A stretch of DNA of 64,000 bases from Deltaproteobacteria bacterium (GTDB lineage Bacteria > Myxococcota_A > UBA9160 > UBA4427). A program made the position numbers and the translations under genes. The notes under the pieces were generated by a model that was given only the letters and a program-made list of their open reading frames with translations, made no database searches and was not told the DNA's origin. Where the stretch lies: NCBI GenBank assembly GCA_002719955.1, contig PBFW01000070.1, positions 62,001 through 126,000 on the forward strand, in the 5' to 3' direction. Of the stretch, positions 27,421 through 36,768 are shown in pieces; the first letter of the stretch is position 1; each line of letters opens with the position of its first letter.

Positions 27421-28485
27421 CTAGAGGGCGCGCAGGCCCTGGACGATTTCGGCGACGGCCTCTCTTTCGTTCCAGATACTGCCTGGAAGGTCGAGTAGGA
27501 CACTGCTGAAGAGGTCGCCGCAGCGCCTGCCGAATTCAGCGACGAAATCTTCGTAGGTCGCGATCACCGCGAATTCCGCCAGCATGTCGTCACTGATCGC
27601 GGCGAACATCTCGGCCCATTTCCCCTCTCGAGAGAGTCGGTGAAGCGCTGCACCGATCTCCTCCCAGCCATGATGCTCGAGGACCGCGTGATAGGTCCGT
27701 GTCGAAGCGTAGAAGGCGATATGTCTCTTGGCATCGAGTTTGGCGGCCTCGACTTCCTCTTCGTTCGCGCCAAGCACGAGAAAGGGGGCCCCGACGACAT
27801 CGATTTCACTCGGATTGCGGCCGGCCTTTTTCGCTCCGGCCGCGATGCCGGGGACGATCACGTCCCGGGTATAGCTGAACGTACCGATCGGATGCGGTCT
27901 GACGCCGTCACATAATTCTCCGCCGAGCCGGCACATATAGGGGTTCAAGCACGCGATCTGGAGCGGAGGTGCCGGGTAGTCGATCGCGCCGGGGCTGAAG
28001 AGGGGCGTGAGTAGATCGAAGCGATAATGCTCGCCCTCGAATGTCGTCGGAGCACCTTCTGAGGCGAAGCTCGCGAAGATCGCCTGCATGCAGAGCAGAT
28101 ATTCGCGCATGCGCGGACCCGGGGGGCCAGTCCACGGCGTCGAATAACGCCGCTCGTTATGACCTTTCACCTGGGTGCCGAGGCCGAGTCGGAAACGCCC
28201 GCTGGAAAATTGCTGCAGATCCCAGGCGGCCAACGCCGTCGACATCGGGCTGCGCGGGAAGGCGATCGCGACATTCGTACCGAATTCGAGCTTGTGGGTA
28301 TGCTCGGCTGCGATCATCAGTGGCAGGAAGGGGTCGTGTCCTGCCTCCGGAGTACAGGCTCCATCGAAGCCCGCCTCTTCGATGGCCCGGGCCGCGAGGC
28401 GGGTATCCTCGATCGTAGGGGCCGCTTGCTCGCCTCCGCCGTACCGCTCTGAATCGGGGTTCAACAGACCTGTTTCGACACGCAT
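27421..28485 (-). CDS. LLM class F420-dependent-type oxidoreductase
   Basis: A 354-residue luciferase-fold enzyme. Seen: LAARAIEEAGFDGACTPE, AIAFPRSPM, LQQFSSGRFRLGLGTQVKGH and TPWTGPPGPRMREY. These blocks match the enzyme at 29972 (FPRSPM, LQALSEGRFHLGLGPLVRG, TPWTPPAPRMREY), so the two are paralogues in opposite orientation. The ATG has AAGGAG eight bases upstream. It is probably co-transcribed with the downstream crotonase and CoA-transferase genes. The cofactor (F420 versus FMN) cannot be read from the sequence. Confidence 0.9.
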   Translation of the reverse strand: MRVETGLLNPDSERYGGGEQAAPTIEDTRLAARAIEEAGFDGACTPEAGHDPFLPLMIAAEHTHKLEFGTNVAIAFPRSPMSTALAAWDLQQFSSGRFRLGLGTQVKGHNERRYSTPWTGPPGPRMREYLLCMQAIFASFASEGAPTTFEGEHYRFDLLTPLFSPGAIDYPAPPLQIACLNPYMCRLGGELCDGVRPHPIGTFSYTRDVIVPGIAAGAKKAGRNPSEIDVVGAPFLVLGANEEEVEAAKLDAKRHIAFYASTRTYHAVLEHHGWEEIGAALHRLSREGKWAEMFAAISDDMLAEFAVIATYEDFVAEFGRRCGDLFSSVLLDLPGSIWNEREAVAEIVQGLRAL

Positions 28486-28602
28486 GTCATTCGCTCCTTC
28501 TTCTCGGATCGCATCGGGGCGTGAATCGCTCGCACGTGATCGACTCGGTTCGTTCCCGTCACTGGGCGAGCGAATCGTCGTCGAGATCAGCGCCTGCCGG
28601 CG

Positions 28603-29613
28603 CTATTGACGACTCTTGGCGTCGAGCCAGCGATCGAGCATCGCGCGCATTCGGAGCGGGCTATAGAGGTCTTCCTCGAAGCTCCACTGTTGATTCCCGG
28701 CGTATTTGAGTCGTGTATAGCTCTTTTCCTGATAGTCTCGTCCGTCACCCGGATCGGACATCACGTTGCGATATTCGAGAACGACCCAGCCGCGCTGCTC
28801 GTCGATGATATGCCACGGGATCGGGAAATAGACCATCTCCGTGATCGGGTAGACGCCGCAGTGGCCATCGATCCAGGCCCGGACCGCGTCGCGACCGTTC
28901 AGTTGCTCCGTCCAGCCGTCATAGCCAAAACCCAGTTCTCGATGGGTCACATCTTCGGTGAAACATTGCAGCCATTCCTCGTGATCGCCGCTCGTGAATG
29001 CGCGATTGCCCACATCCTCGAAATTCTTGACGGCGGCCTCGATCTCTGCCCGGGACCATTCGCAGGGCTCGGAAGCTTCTTGGACCTCCGCGTGCAGTGC
29101 CTTGAAATCGGCATCGGCGGGATCGGGGAGGGCGAGTCCCTCCGCTTCGCATCGGCGTCGCGTATGAAGCCAGAGGCTCATCATGGTCCGCATCCGGATC
29201 GGATTGTAGATATCCTCCTCGAGGGACCATTTTCCGTTGCCGCCATATTTCAGCCGAGTGAGATTCTTTTCCTCGAAGATCTCTCCGTTGCCCGGATCAC
29301 GCATGCGGTTTCGCCACTCACAGACGACCCAGCCACGCTCCACATCGACGATGTGCCAGGGGACCGGCCAGAATTTCATCTGGTTGTTGGGGAAGGCCGA
29401 GAAGTGGCCATTGATCCACTTTCGGACGGCGTCACGTCCGTGGATCTCTGATTGCCAGCCATTATCGAATCCGTATCCGAAATCCCGGTAGGTGACGTCT
29501 TCGGTGAAGCATTGGACCCATTCCTCCAGATCACCGCTGACGAAACAGCGATCCGTGACGTCCATGAAATTCTGGAAGGTTGCCTCGAGCTCTTCTCGTG
29601 ACCAATTCGCCAT
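28603..29613 (-). CDS. Tandem SnoaL-like (NTF2-fold) protein, two repeats
   Basis: A 336-residue protein made of two similar SnoaL-like domains, residues 1 to about 165 and about 172 to 336. Each half has SGD..EW.QCFTEDVT, GRDAVR.WI.GH, P.PWHI.D..RGWVV.E and R.RTM or R.RAM near its end. Single SnoaL/NTF2 domains are about 130-150 residues and act as polyketide cyclases, ketosteroid-isomerase-like enzymes or dehydratases. A fused pair could replace the usual dimer. AAGGA lies before the ATG. It heads the leftward block, 117 bases before the LLM gene, and faces the rightward LLM gene at 29972 across a 358-base spacer. Confidence 0.85.
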   Translation of the reverse strand: MANWSREELEATFQNFMDVTDRCFVSGDLEEWVQCFTEDVTYRDFGYGFDNGWQSEIHGRDAVRKWINGHFSAFPNNQMKFWPVPWHIVDVERGWVVCEWRNRMRDPGNGEIFEEKNLTRLKYGGNGKWSLEEDIYNPIRMRTMMSLWLHTRRRCEAEGLALPDPADADFKALHAEVQEASEPCEWSRAEIEAAVKNFEDVGNRAFTSGDHEEWLQCFTEDVTHRELGFGYDGWTEQLNGRDAVRAWIDGHCGVYPITEMVYFPIPWHIIDEQRGWVVLEYRNVMSDPGDGRDYQEKSYTRLKYAGNQQWSFEEDLYSPLRMRAMLDRWLDAKSRQ

Positions 29614-29971
29614 TCGGAAGTCCTTTTCAGCCGGTGGGGACAGTATTTCATTTCAGATTGCGATATTGTGTCTCCTCGCCGCGAATTTCGAGCCGATCCC
29701 GAGAAAAAGGCCCTCGCTGGCAAGCACGCCGACGCAATGCTGCAAAGGGGTGGTAGCAGAAAATGCGGTGGGTCATCTCTCCCTCCCGCTGAGTCAGGAT
29801 CCTGTGACGCGGTCGGGACTCGGGCGAATGCGATCAGGATTTCGCAGGGGAGCCCGGCGCGGCCAGCAGATTTTGACGGGCCATTCGTTTACCCTGGACG
29901 CTCGCTGATCACGCGCTTCATGGCCGCGAGGAGGAAGGCGACGGAAGCTACAAAATGGAGGGGATCGATCA
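29614..29971. other. Divergent intergenic region between SnoaL-like and LLM genes
   Basis: These 358 bases separate two outward-facing transcription units and must hold both promoters. A relatively AT-rich patch lies at 29641-29700 next to the SnoaL-like start. No coding frame with family resemblance was seen. No clear palindrome was identified. Confidence 0.5.
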
Positions 29972-30997
29972 ATGTTTCGTGTGTGGGCTTCCCTGGGTGT
30001 TGAGACCCCTCTCTCGGATATCGGGGAACACGCACGGCGGGCCGAAGAGATGGGCTTCGAGGGCGTTGTGGCGCCCGATGTCATGTCCGACGGTTTTCTG
30101 GTCGCACAGGCGGCCATCCTCGCAACGACGCGGATCCGGGTCGGGACGAGTGCGCTCGTCTGTTTTCCGCGATCGCCGATGACGACCGGGGTTGCGGCCT
30201 GGAACCTTCAAGCGCTTTCCGAGGGGCGTTTTCACCTGGGCCTCGGTCCCTTGGTGCGTGGCAATATCATCGGCAAATACAGCACGCCGTGGACCCCTCC
30301 CGCGCCGCGCATGCGCGAGTATGTGGGATCGCTTCACGCGCTCTTCGATTGCTGGCAGAACGGAACACGCCTCGACTATCGCGGTGAGCATTACCAGTTC
30401 ACGCGCATGCAGGATTTCGTGAAGCCCCCTCCGATCGAGCACCCGGATATTCCGATTCACCTCGCCGGCATCGGTCCCAACATGACGGCTCTGGCGGGCG
30501 AACTCGGCGATGCCTTGATGACTCATCCCACCAATGCCGCGCCTGATTTCGTTCGCGACATCACGCGCCCACGCCTAGCCGTCGGCGGCGAGAGAACCGG
30601 GCGAAAACCGGAGGAGACCAGCCTGTTCGCGAATCCCCTGATCGCGACCGGCCGGGACGAGCAGGCCGTGGCCGCGCGTCGGGAGGAGCATCGTGAGTTG
30701 ATGGCGATCCTCTATTCGACACCGAGCTATTGGCCCAGTCTCGACTACTACGGTTGGCGTGATCGCGGGGAGCGGCTGCACGGGCTGGTGCGCGAGAATC
30801 GCTGGTCCGATCTGACGCCGCTGATGACCGACGAGATGCTGGACATCACGATACCGAGTGCGACCTGGGACGGGCTTGGCGCGTTGCTCACGCAATGGTA
30901 CGCCGGGGTCGCGGACGGGTTCCTGCTCGCCATCCCCGAGGATCCCGTGGACGACGAAGCCCTTTCGGAGGTCGTGGCCGAATTGCGAGGGATCTGA
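29972..30997 (+). CDS. LLM class F420-dependent-type oxidoreductase
   Basis: A 341-residue luciferase-fold enzyme, paralogous to the product of 27421-28485 over most of its length. Seen: EEMGFEGVVAPDV, LVCFPRSPM, GRFHLGLGPLVRG and TPWTPPAPRMREY. A GGAGGGG site precedes the ATG. Only four bases separate its stop from the GTG start of the double-domain CoA-transferase, so translation is likely coupled. This LLM plus CoA-transferase pair mirrors the pair on the other strand. Confidence 0.9.
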   Translation: MFRVWASLGVETPLSDIGEHARRAEEMGFEGVVAPDVMSDGFLVAQAAILATTRIRVGTSALVCFPRSPMTTGVAAWNLQALSEGRFHLGLGPLVRGNIIGKYSTPWTPPAPRMREYVGSLHALFDCWQNGTRLDYRGEHYQFTRMQDFVKPPPIEHPDIPIHLAGIGPNMTALAGELGDALMTHPTNAAPDFVRDITRPRLAVGGERTGRKPEETSLFANPLIATGRDEQAVAARREEHRELMAILYSTPSYWPSLDYYGWRDRGERLHGLVRENRWSDLTPLMTDEMLDITIPSATWDGLGALLTQWYAGVADGFLLAIPEDPVDDEALSEVVAELRGI

Positions 30998-31001
30998 GCC
31001 G

Positions 31002-33518
31002 GTGGTGAAGGCGAGGGGCGGCGATCCCGGCCTCGAAAAGGACGGAGTCCTGGCGGGCCTGCGTGTCGTCGAACTCGGCAACGGCGTCTCGGCTCCTTTC
31101 TGCGCACGGCTCTTCGCCGATTATGGCGCCGATGTGATCAAGGTCGAGCCACGGGGCAAAGGCGACGATTCGCGGCATTGGGGGCCATTCCCCCAGGACC
31201 AGCCCGACCCCGAGCAGAGCGGCACTTTCTTCTTCCTCAATACCGGGAAGAGGTCGGTTGAGCTCGACCTCGATTCCTCGCAGGATCGGTCCGATCTGCG
31301 TCGACTGCTCGCCGAAGCAGATCTTCTCGTGGAGAATCAGCGCCCGAGTCGGATGCGTGCTTGCGGGTTCGATGCTGACGCGCTCAGCGAGCTGAATCCC
31401 GATCTCGTAACGATCTCGATCACGCCTTTCGGAGGCACGGGGCCCTATGCGGATTGGAACGGCTACGACCTGAACGCCTATCACCTGACCGCCTGTGGCA
31501 GCCGCTACTGCGGTCGAGCGGACGAAGCGCCGCTCGAGCAGGGCACCTTTGCGAGCGAGTTCTTTGCGGCCGTCGCGGGTGCGGCCTGGGGCCTGGCCTC
31601 GTTGCTCGGCCGGGATCTCATCGGTGGCGGGCAGCATCTGGACGTCGCCTGCTCGGAAGTGCTCGCAGCGCTCTTCGTCGGAGCCCAGAATATCGGCGCC
31701 TACGCACAGGATGGCCGCTACGAGAAGCGAAGCGGGCGCGGAATGAGTTTGGCGGCGCCCGCGACGATCCTCCCGTGCATCGACGGGTACGTCTGGATGA
31801 TCGCGCTCGAGATCGGCCAATGGCACGGATTGCGCCGCGCGATGGGTGATCCCGAATGGGCCCAGGTCGAACTCTTCGACGATATGTTCGAGCGTGGCCG
31901 CAACGCCGATATACTCTACCCGCTGCTCGAGGAGTGGACGCGGCGCCATTCGAAGCTGGAGATCATGGAGGCCTGCCAGGCGGAGGGAACCCCCGTGACG
32001 GCGCTCTTTACGACCGAAGATCTCGCTCTCAGTCCACATCTGCTCGAACGCGGGGCGATCGTCTCGATGGACCATCCCAGAGTGGGGAAATTGCTGAATC
32101 TCGGTGTGCCGATTCGGCTCGTCGACGGGCTTCCGGAGCATCGCGGTTCGGCGCCTTTGCTCGGTGAGAGTGATGCCGATTTCGAGTCCGGGCATTCGGT
32201 CGATCGTGCGGCGGGGGCCGAGAGAGATCGGGGGCCCTGGCGCGGTGAGAAGAGTCGCTTGAGCGCGCGAGGGGGAGCGGCCGCGTCACGTGCGTCGACC
32301 GATTCGGTTTCACGCCTTCCCCTCGAAGGTGTTCGGGTCGCGAATTTTGGATGGGCCTGGGCTGGACCAGCGGCGGGACAGGTGCTCGGCCTGCTCGGCG
32401 CCGAGGTCTACAAGATCGAGACGCGCGCCCGAATCGATATCAACCGAACCCTGCCGCCCTTTGCCAACGGCATTCCGGGACCGGATCGCAGTCTGCAGAA
32501 CCACGCCGGGTGGGCCGGGAACGGAAGCATCCAGCTCAATCTGAAGAAGCCCGAGGCACGCGAACTTGCGCGCCAGCTGGTCGCGGTTTCGGATATCGCG
32601 ATCGAGAATTTCGGACCCGGTGTGATGGAGAAACTCGATCTCGGCTACGAGCGTCTTCGCGAGGCGAGGTCCGACATCATCCTGGTGTCGATGCCCGGTG
32701 CGGGTGGCTCGGGTCCCCTCAGTCATCTTCGTACCTATGGCAATAGTCTGGGGGGGATCTCCGGGATCGACGAGCTGACCGGCTATCTCGACGACGATCC
32801 CTGTCCGATGGAAAACGCGTTCGCGGATCCCTATAGCGGTGTGGCCGCTTCCTGGGCAGCGCTTCTCGCTCTCGAGCGCCGCCGTCATACGGGGCGTGGG
32901 CAGAAGATCGACTGTTCCCAACAGGAAACGCTGATGCAGATGGTCGGCCCGCTCTTCATGGATTATTCGATGAACGGACGCAAATCCGGTCCGGCCGGCA
33001 ATCGTCATCCGCTGGGGGCTGCGGCGCCGCACGGGGTCTTCCCCTGCCTCGGCGAGGATCGCTGGATCAGCCTCGCTGTGTACACCGACGAAGAATGGCA
33101 AGGCCTGGTCCGGGCGCTCGGCGACCCCGTCTGGTCCCGACCCTTCGGAGACCTGGCGAGTCGCTTGGCCGGTATCGAGGTCCTTCACGAGCATCTCTCG
33201 CAATGGACGGCGGGTTTTCCCGATCGTGAACTCGCGGAACGTCTGCAGAGCCACGGTGTCGCCGCCGCGCCGGTGCTCGATGTGGCCGATCTGTTGAGCG
33301 ATCCCCAATTCGTCGCCCGCGAGACTTTCATCGAGGTCACGCATCCGCTCGGTTTCGAGGAGACGATCTACGGGTCCTACATCAAGGCGAGTCGGAGCCC
33401 GGTCGATGTGCGGCCGGGGCCGGCCATCGGGCAGGACAACGAGCATGTCTTCGGGGAGATCCTGGGCCTGTCGGAGCGGCAGATTCGCCAGCTCGTCCGC
33501 GACGAGGTGATCTACTAG
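31002..33518 (+). CDS. Double-domain family III CoA-transferase with Glu at the first-domain active site
   Basis: A second CaiB/BaiF fusion (838 residues from GTG 31002), co-linear with the one at 24032-26461 throughout: VELGNGVSAPFC, YADWNGYDLNAYH, RVANFGWAWAGP, ENFGPGVMEKL, GAAAPHGVFPC and HPLGFEETIYGSY. In the first half the expected Asp is Glu186 (GTFASEFF, aligned with GTYSADYF in the paralogue). The second half keeps Asp in AFADPYSG. A working site in the C-terminal half only would match the published DddD architecture, though similarity to DddD itself is not shown. GAGGG upstream supports the start; GTG 31005 is an alternative. It has diverged enough to expect a different substrate from its paralogue. 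Confidence 0.92.
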   Translation: MVKARGGDPGLEKDGVLAGLRVVELGNGVSAPFCARLFADYGADVIKVEPRGKGDDSRHWGPFPQDQPDPEQSGTFFFLNTGKRSVELDLDSSQDRSDLRRLLAEADLLVENQRPSRMRACGFDADALSELNPDLVTISITPFGGTGPYADWNGYDLNAYHLTACGSRYCGRADEAPLEQGTFASEFFAAVAGAAWGLASLLGRDLIGGGQHLDVACSEVLAALFVGAQNIGAYAQDGRYEKRSGRGMSLAAPATILPCIDGYVWMIALEIGQWHGLRRAMGDPEWAQVELFDDMFERGRNADILYPLLEEWTRRHSKLEIMEACQAEGTPVTALFTTEDLALSPHLLERGAIVSMDHPRVGKLLNLGVPIRLVDGLPEHRGSAPLLGESDADFESGHSVDRAAGAERDRGPWRGEKSRLSARGGAAASRASTDSVSRLPLEGVRVANFGWAWAGPAAGQVLGLLGAEVYKIETRARIDINRTLPPFANGIPGPDRSLQNHAGWAGNGSIQLNLKKPEARELARQLVAVSDIAIENFGPGVMEKLDLGYERLREARSDIILVSMPGAGGSGPLSHLRTYGNSLGGISGIDELTGYLDDDPCPMENAFADPYSGVAASWAALLALERRRHTGRGQKIDCSQQETLMQMVGPLFMDYSMNGRKSGPAGNRHPLGAAAPHGVFPCLGEDRWISLAVYTDEEWQGLVRALGDPVWSRPFGDLASRLAGIEVLHEHLSQWTAGFPDRELAERLQSHGVAAAPVLDVADLLSDPQFVARETFIEVTHPLGFEETIYGSYIKASRSPVDVRPGPAIGQDNEHVFGEILGLSERQIRQLVRDEVIY

Positions 33519-33584
33519 GCGTCACCGCAAGCGCCCGTTCGGGACGTGGCGATGGATCGACACGCGTGCGATCGCACCTTTCGA

Positions 33585-34751
33585 CTATTCCTCTACGGAG
33601 CCCGAGGGCACCCTGGTCAGCGTGATCGCGGCCAGGGCATAGAGAACGAGGAAGGTCACGAAGGCGGGCGCATAGGATCCCGTGCGGTCGAAGACGGCGG
33701 TCGCAAAGGGCAGCCCAGCGAGTTGCAGGGGCAGCATCAGTAGCATCGTCGCCCCCATCATGCGGCCGAGGCGGGCGGCGCCGAAGCGCGCGACGGTGAG
33801 TATTCCGAAGAGCGGAATCAACCCACCGCAGCCGAGGCCGAACGTCAAGGCGCCTGCCAGGATCACCGGGTAGGTGGGGGCCAGCAGGATTGCGACGAGC
33901 CCCGAGACCTGCAGGCTCATGCTCAGCGCGATCGCCGATCGCGCCGAGAGACGGTCGGCGAGGGAGCCGAAGAGTGGTTTGCCGAGCGCGGCCATCCCCG
34001 CCAGGAGTGAGAGGACACCTGCTGCTTCGGCTGGGCTATGGCCCAGATCGGTCGCGTGGGAATGGACCACTCCGATCACCGATCCACTCGATGTGAAATT
34101 CAATCCGATCAAAAGCGCGATCAGCCAGAGTTCGCGTTCACGCAGTGCTTCGCGCAGGGTTCCCTGTTGGGGGGGCGGCGACGGGAGGTCGTCCGCCTCG
34201 GAGGCAGCTCCATCGGGCAGGAGGCCGCGGTCCTGCGGCCGGTTGACGACAATTCCCGCGATGACGGGGACGACGATTATAATGGGAACCGCCGAAAAAG
34301 ACAGGACGGCGCCGCGCCAGCCATAGGATGTGACGAGCCAGGTCGCCAGATACGCCATCATCATGCCCGAGAGTGAGAGGCCGATCTGCGAGATCCCGAG
34401 CGCGGTGCCCCGCATCCGATGAAACCAGTTCGCGACGAGCGCCGTGTTCGTGATCGGGCCGAGCAGGGCCGCACCGATCGCGATGACTCCGGCGAAGGCC
34501 AGGTAGAGGCCGGCGATCCCCTCGATTCGCGCGAGCATCAGGAAGCCCGCGGACATGATGACCGAGCCGATCAGCATCATGCCGCGTGCACCGCGGTGGT
34601 CCACCTCGCGACCGATCAGGGGCCCGATCAAGGAGCCCGTCAGCGTGAAGACCGAGAGTGCGGAGCCGACCGCGAAGCGCGATGCCCCGAGATCCTCGCT
34701 GAGTGGTTTCAGCAGGACCCCATAGGCATAGAATGTCGTTCCCGCCGTCAT
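33585..34751 (-). CDS. MFS transporter (start codon problem; frame extends to 34889)
   Basis: A major facilitator superfamily permease, probably exporting or importing a small organic acid. From ATG 34751 it has 388 residues and about 11 membrane segments, including GREVDHRGARG between segments 2 and 3 (the MFS loop). Upstream of this ATG the same frame continues without a stop to 34889 and encodes RIFYGWWIVSASFFVQF, the normal first membrane segment of this subfamily. That stretch contains no ATG, GTG, TTG or CTG. Translation may begin at a rare codon (ATT 34883, with AAGGTG upstream, or ATC 34823) or the first helix may be lost. The gene follows the LLM gene at 34873 in the same direction and overlaps its end if the ATT is used. 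Confidence 0.88.
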   Translation of the reverse strand: MTAGTTFYAYGVLLKPLSEDLGASRFAVGSALSVFTLTGSLIGPLIGREVDHRGARGMMLIGSVIMSAGFLMLARIEGIAGLYLAFAGVIAIGAALLGPITNTALVANWFHRMRGTALGISQIGLSLSGMMMAYLATWLVTSYGWRGAVLSFSAVPIIIVVPVIAGIVVNRPQDRGLLPDGAASEADDLPSPPPQQGTLREALRERELWLIALLIGLNFTSSGSVIGVVHSHATDLGHSPAEAAGVLSLLAGMAALGKPLFGSLADRLSARSAIALSMSLQVSGLVAILLAPTYPVILAGALTFGLGCGGLIPLFGILTVARFGAARLGRMMGATMLLMLPLQLAGLPFATAVFDRTGSYAPAFVTFLVLYALAAITLTRVPSGSVEE

Positions 34752-34872
34752 GAACTGGACGAAAAAGGAGGCCGATACGATCCACCAGCCGTAGAAGATC
34801 CGTTGCGCGGGTGCCGCGGCGATCGCCGGTGTGTCGCCGGTTCGGGTCGAGCCGGGTCCAGTCCTGTTCTTT

Positions 34873-35994
34873 TCAGCTGAAATGGGGCATCACCTTCTCG
34901 GCGAAGAGCTGCAGGCTCTTCATCGTCTCTTCGTGGGTGAGCAGTCCGAACTGGACGAGGGCGAGATAATGATCGAAGCCCGCCTCTTCGTAGCGACGCA
35001 CGATCTCCGTGCACCGCTCGGGATCACCCACGCAGATCGTCGCGGACGAGATCAGGCCATCGGGGCCGGCATCGACCAGCTGCGCGCTGAGGGGACGATC
35101 CTTACCGGTCTCGTTCGCCCCCCCACCATAGGGCTTCGAGGATTCAGCGAATTCCTCATATCCCTTCGATTCGAAGATGCCCCCGTAATATTGGTCCATG
35201 AAACCGAGATGTGTCACCGCTGATGATCCACCCCGCTCGCGCGCCAACGCGTCGTCTTCATGGCAATACATCGTGCAGAATGCGGCCGCCGCCTCGTTGA
35301 CGAACGCGCCGATGGGTTCCGCCTGGCGGATCTGCTTCCGGTATTCGGCGAGCCTCTCGGCGAGCCCGGAATCGAGGCCCGCCGAAAAGGAGAGCAGCCC
35401 CATGCCATAGCGTCCCGCGGTTTCGTAACTCGAAGGACTGGTGCAGGCCATCCACATGGGAGGGTGGGGCTTCTGAACCGGCTTGGGCACGACGACCCGA
35501 CCCGGTGGAATCTGGACGAAACGACCTTCGCAGCCCGAGAATTCATGTTCCGTCCACATGCGCGGAATCAGCCGGACCGACTCGTCCCACATTGCCTTCG
35601 ACTCGTCCGGATCGATGTCGAATCCCCCGAGTTCCTCGCCGGTAATCGAACGGCCCGATCCGAATTCCACCCGGCCCCGACTCAGGATGTCGAGGGTGGC
35701 GACTCGCTCGGCCACCCGAAAGGGGTGATTGAAGGGGGTCGGCAGCAGCACGACGCCATGGCCGATCCGCATGCGGATCGTGTGTTGGGCCACGGCGGCG
35801 AGGAAGACCTCGGGCGAAGAGCAGCGCGCCAGGTCCTCCAAGAAATGATGTTCCACGGCCCAGACCGAATCGAAACCCAACGCCTCCGCTAATCTGATCT
35901 GTTCGATCGCCTCCCAGAACGCGTCGGATTCCGTTTTGCCCTCCGCCTCGAGTTGCCGCGGCAGCGAAATTTCGTAGATCAGACCGAATTTCAT
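34873..35994 (-). CDS. LLM class flavin-dependent oxidoreductase
   Basis: A 373-residue luciferase-fold monooxygenase. Seen: MKFGLIYEI, WAVEHHFLEDL, IGHGVVLLP, GRVEFGSGRSI and PHPPMWMACTSP. The WAVEHH type is closest to LuxA-like alkanal monooxygenases and belongs to a different subgroup from the enzymes at 27421 and 29972. It is followed immediately by the MFS gene. Upstream, 290 bases without a recognised gene separate it from the SnoaL-like gene on the same strand. Confidence 0.9.
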   Translation of the reverse strand: MKFGLIYEISLPRQLEAEGKTESDAFWEAIEQIRLAEALGFDSVWAVEHHFLEDLARCSSPEVFLAAVAQHTIRMRIGHGVVLLPTPFNHPFRVAERVATLDILSRGRVEFGSGRSITGEELGGFDIDPDESKAMWDESVRLIPRMWTEHEFSGCEGRFVQIPPGRVVVPKPVQKPHPPMWMACTSPSSYETAGRYGMGLLSFSAGLDSGLAERLAEYRKQIRQAEPIGAFVNEAAAAFCTMYCHEDDALARERGGSSAVTHLGFMDQYYGGIFESKGYEEFAESSKPYGGGANETGKDRPLSAQLVDAGPDGLISSATICVGDPERCTEIVRRYEEAGFDHYLALVQFGLLTHEETMKSLQLFAEKVMPHFS

Positions 35995-36284
35995 CGTAGG
36001 TTCCCCATTCTGCTACTCGGGCGTCGGCATGACCACCATCGCTCGGGGAGCGATGGCGCAGCTGCCAGTCGCTGGCCATGCCGCTCGAGGAGGATGGAAT
36101 CGACGGGGCCTCCTTTGCGGAACGGGGCATTGAACTCACGAGACTCCTCATGGAGATTCGGAGAGTGCCCGAATACGGAAAAGAAACCGGAGCGGTGGGG
36201 CGAGCTTTCTCGTCGGAGAACCCGGTCGGCTGCAGCCATGGCATATTGCGAGTGTTACGAAGGCATCACGGCGTCACAAGGGCG

Positions 36285-36743
36285 TCAATCTCCGCTCGTC
36301 CAGCTCCGCTCGTAATCCGTCGCCATACGTATCTGGCCAACGAGCCGTTGGATCTTCCAGGTGCCGTTCAGCTTGATGTAATCGTCTTCGTAGCGCGCGG
36401 CCAGCCATCGGGCCTGATCATTCTCGACAAAGGTGAAGGGCGCGAAGAAATACCATCTTCCCCGGGCGAAGTCCCCGTCGAGCTCGATGATCGGATTCAT
36501 CACCTGATGCTGGGAGAAACTGATTTCCTCGCCGAAGCGTGTGAAGAGCGCACGTAGCTCGACGTGTCCCCGCGCCCGGCCGACACCGTCGATCTCCCAG
36601 GTCCCGTCTTCAGTGAAGATCGCGACGATCCGATTGGGGTCGTGCCCGTCGTCACAGATCTCGCAATAGGTCGCCTTCAGCGTCTTGATCGCCTCGAGGT
36701 CCTCGATCCGTGAAATGCGCTCTTCCAGCCCGATTGAAGGCAT
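36285..36743 (-). CDS. SnoaL-like / NTF2-fold protein
   Basis: A 152-residue single-domain SnoaL_4-type protein with IEDLEAIKTLKATYCEICDDG, FTEDGTWEIDG and RGRWYFFAPF. Such proteins are often small cyclases, dehydratases or isomerases, or non-catalytic. ATG 36743 has AGGAG about 11 bases upstream; the longer frame to 36809 overlaps the P450 gene and is not family-like. It starts 25 bases after the P450 stop on the same strand, so the two form an operon. Confidence 0.85.
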   Translation of the reverse strand: MPSIGLEERISRIEDLEAIKTLKATYCEICDDGHDPNRIVAIFTEDGTWEIDGVGRARGHVELRALFTRFGEEISFSQHQVMNPIIELDGDFARGRWYFFAPFTFVENDQARWLAARYEDDYIKLNGTWKIQRLVGQIRMATDYERSWTSGD

Positions 36744-36768
36744 ATCCTGTGCTCCTGCTCGAGCGCAA

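Noticed and set aside
24032-33518. Assignment of either CoA-transferase fusion as DddD (DMSP lyase)
   Set aside because: Only the two-domain layout is shared; no DMSP transporter or DddB/C gene is nearby, and sequence identity cannot be judged here.
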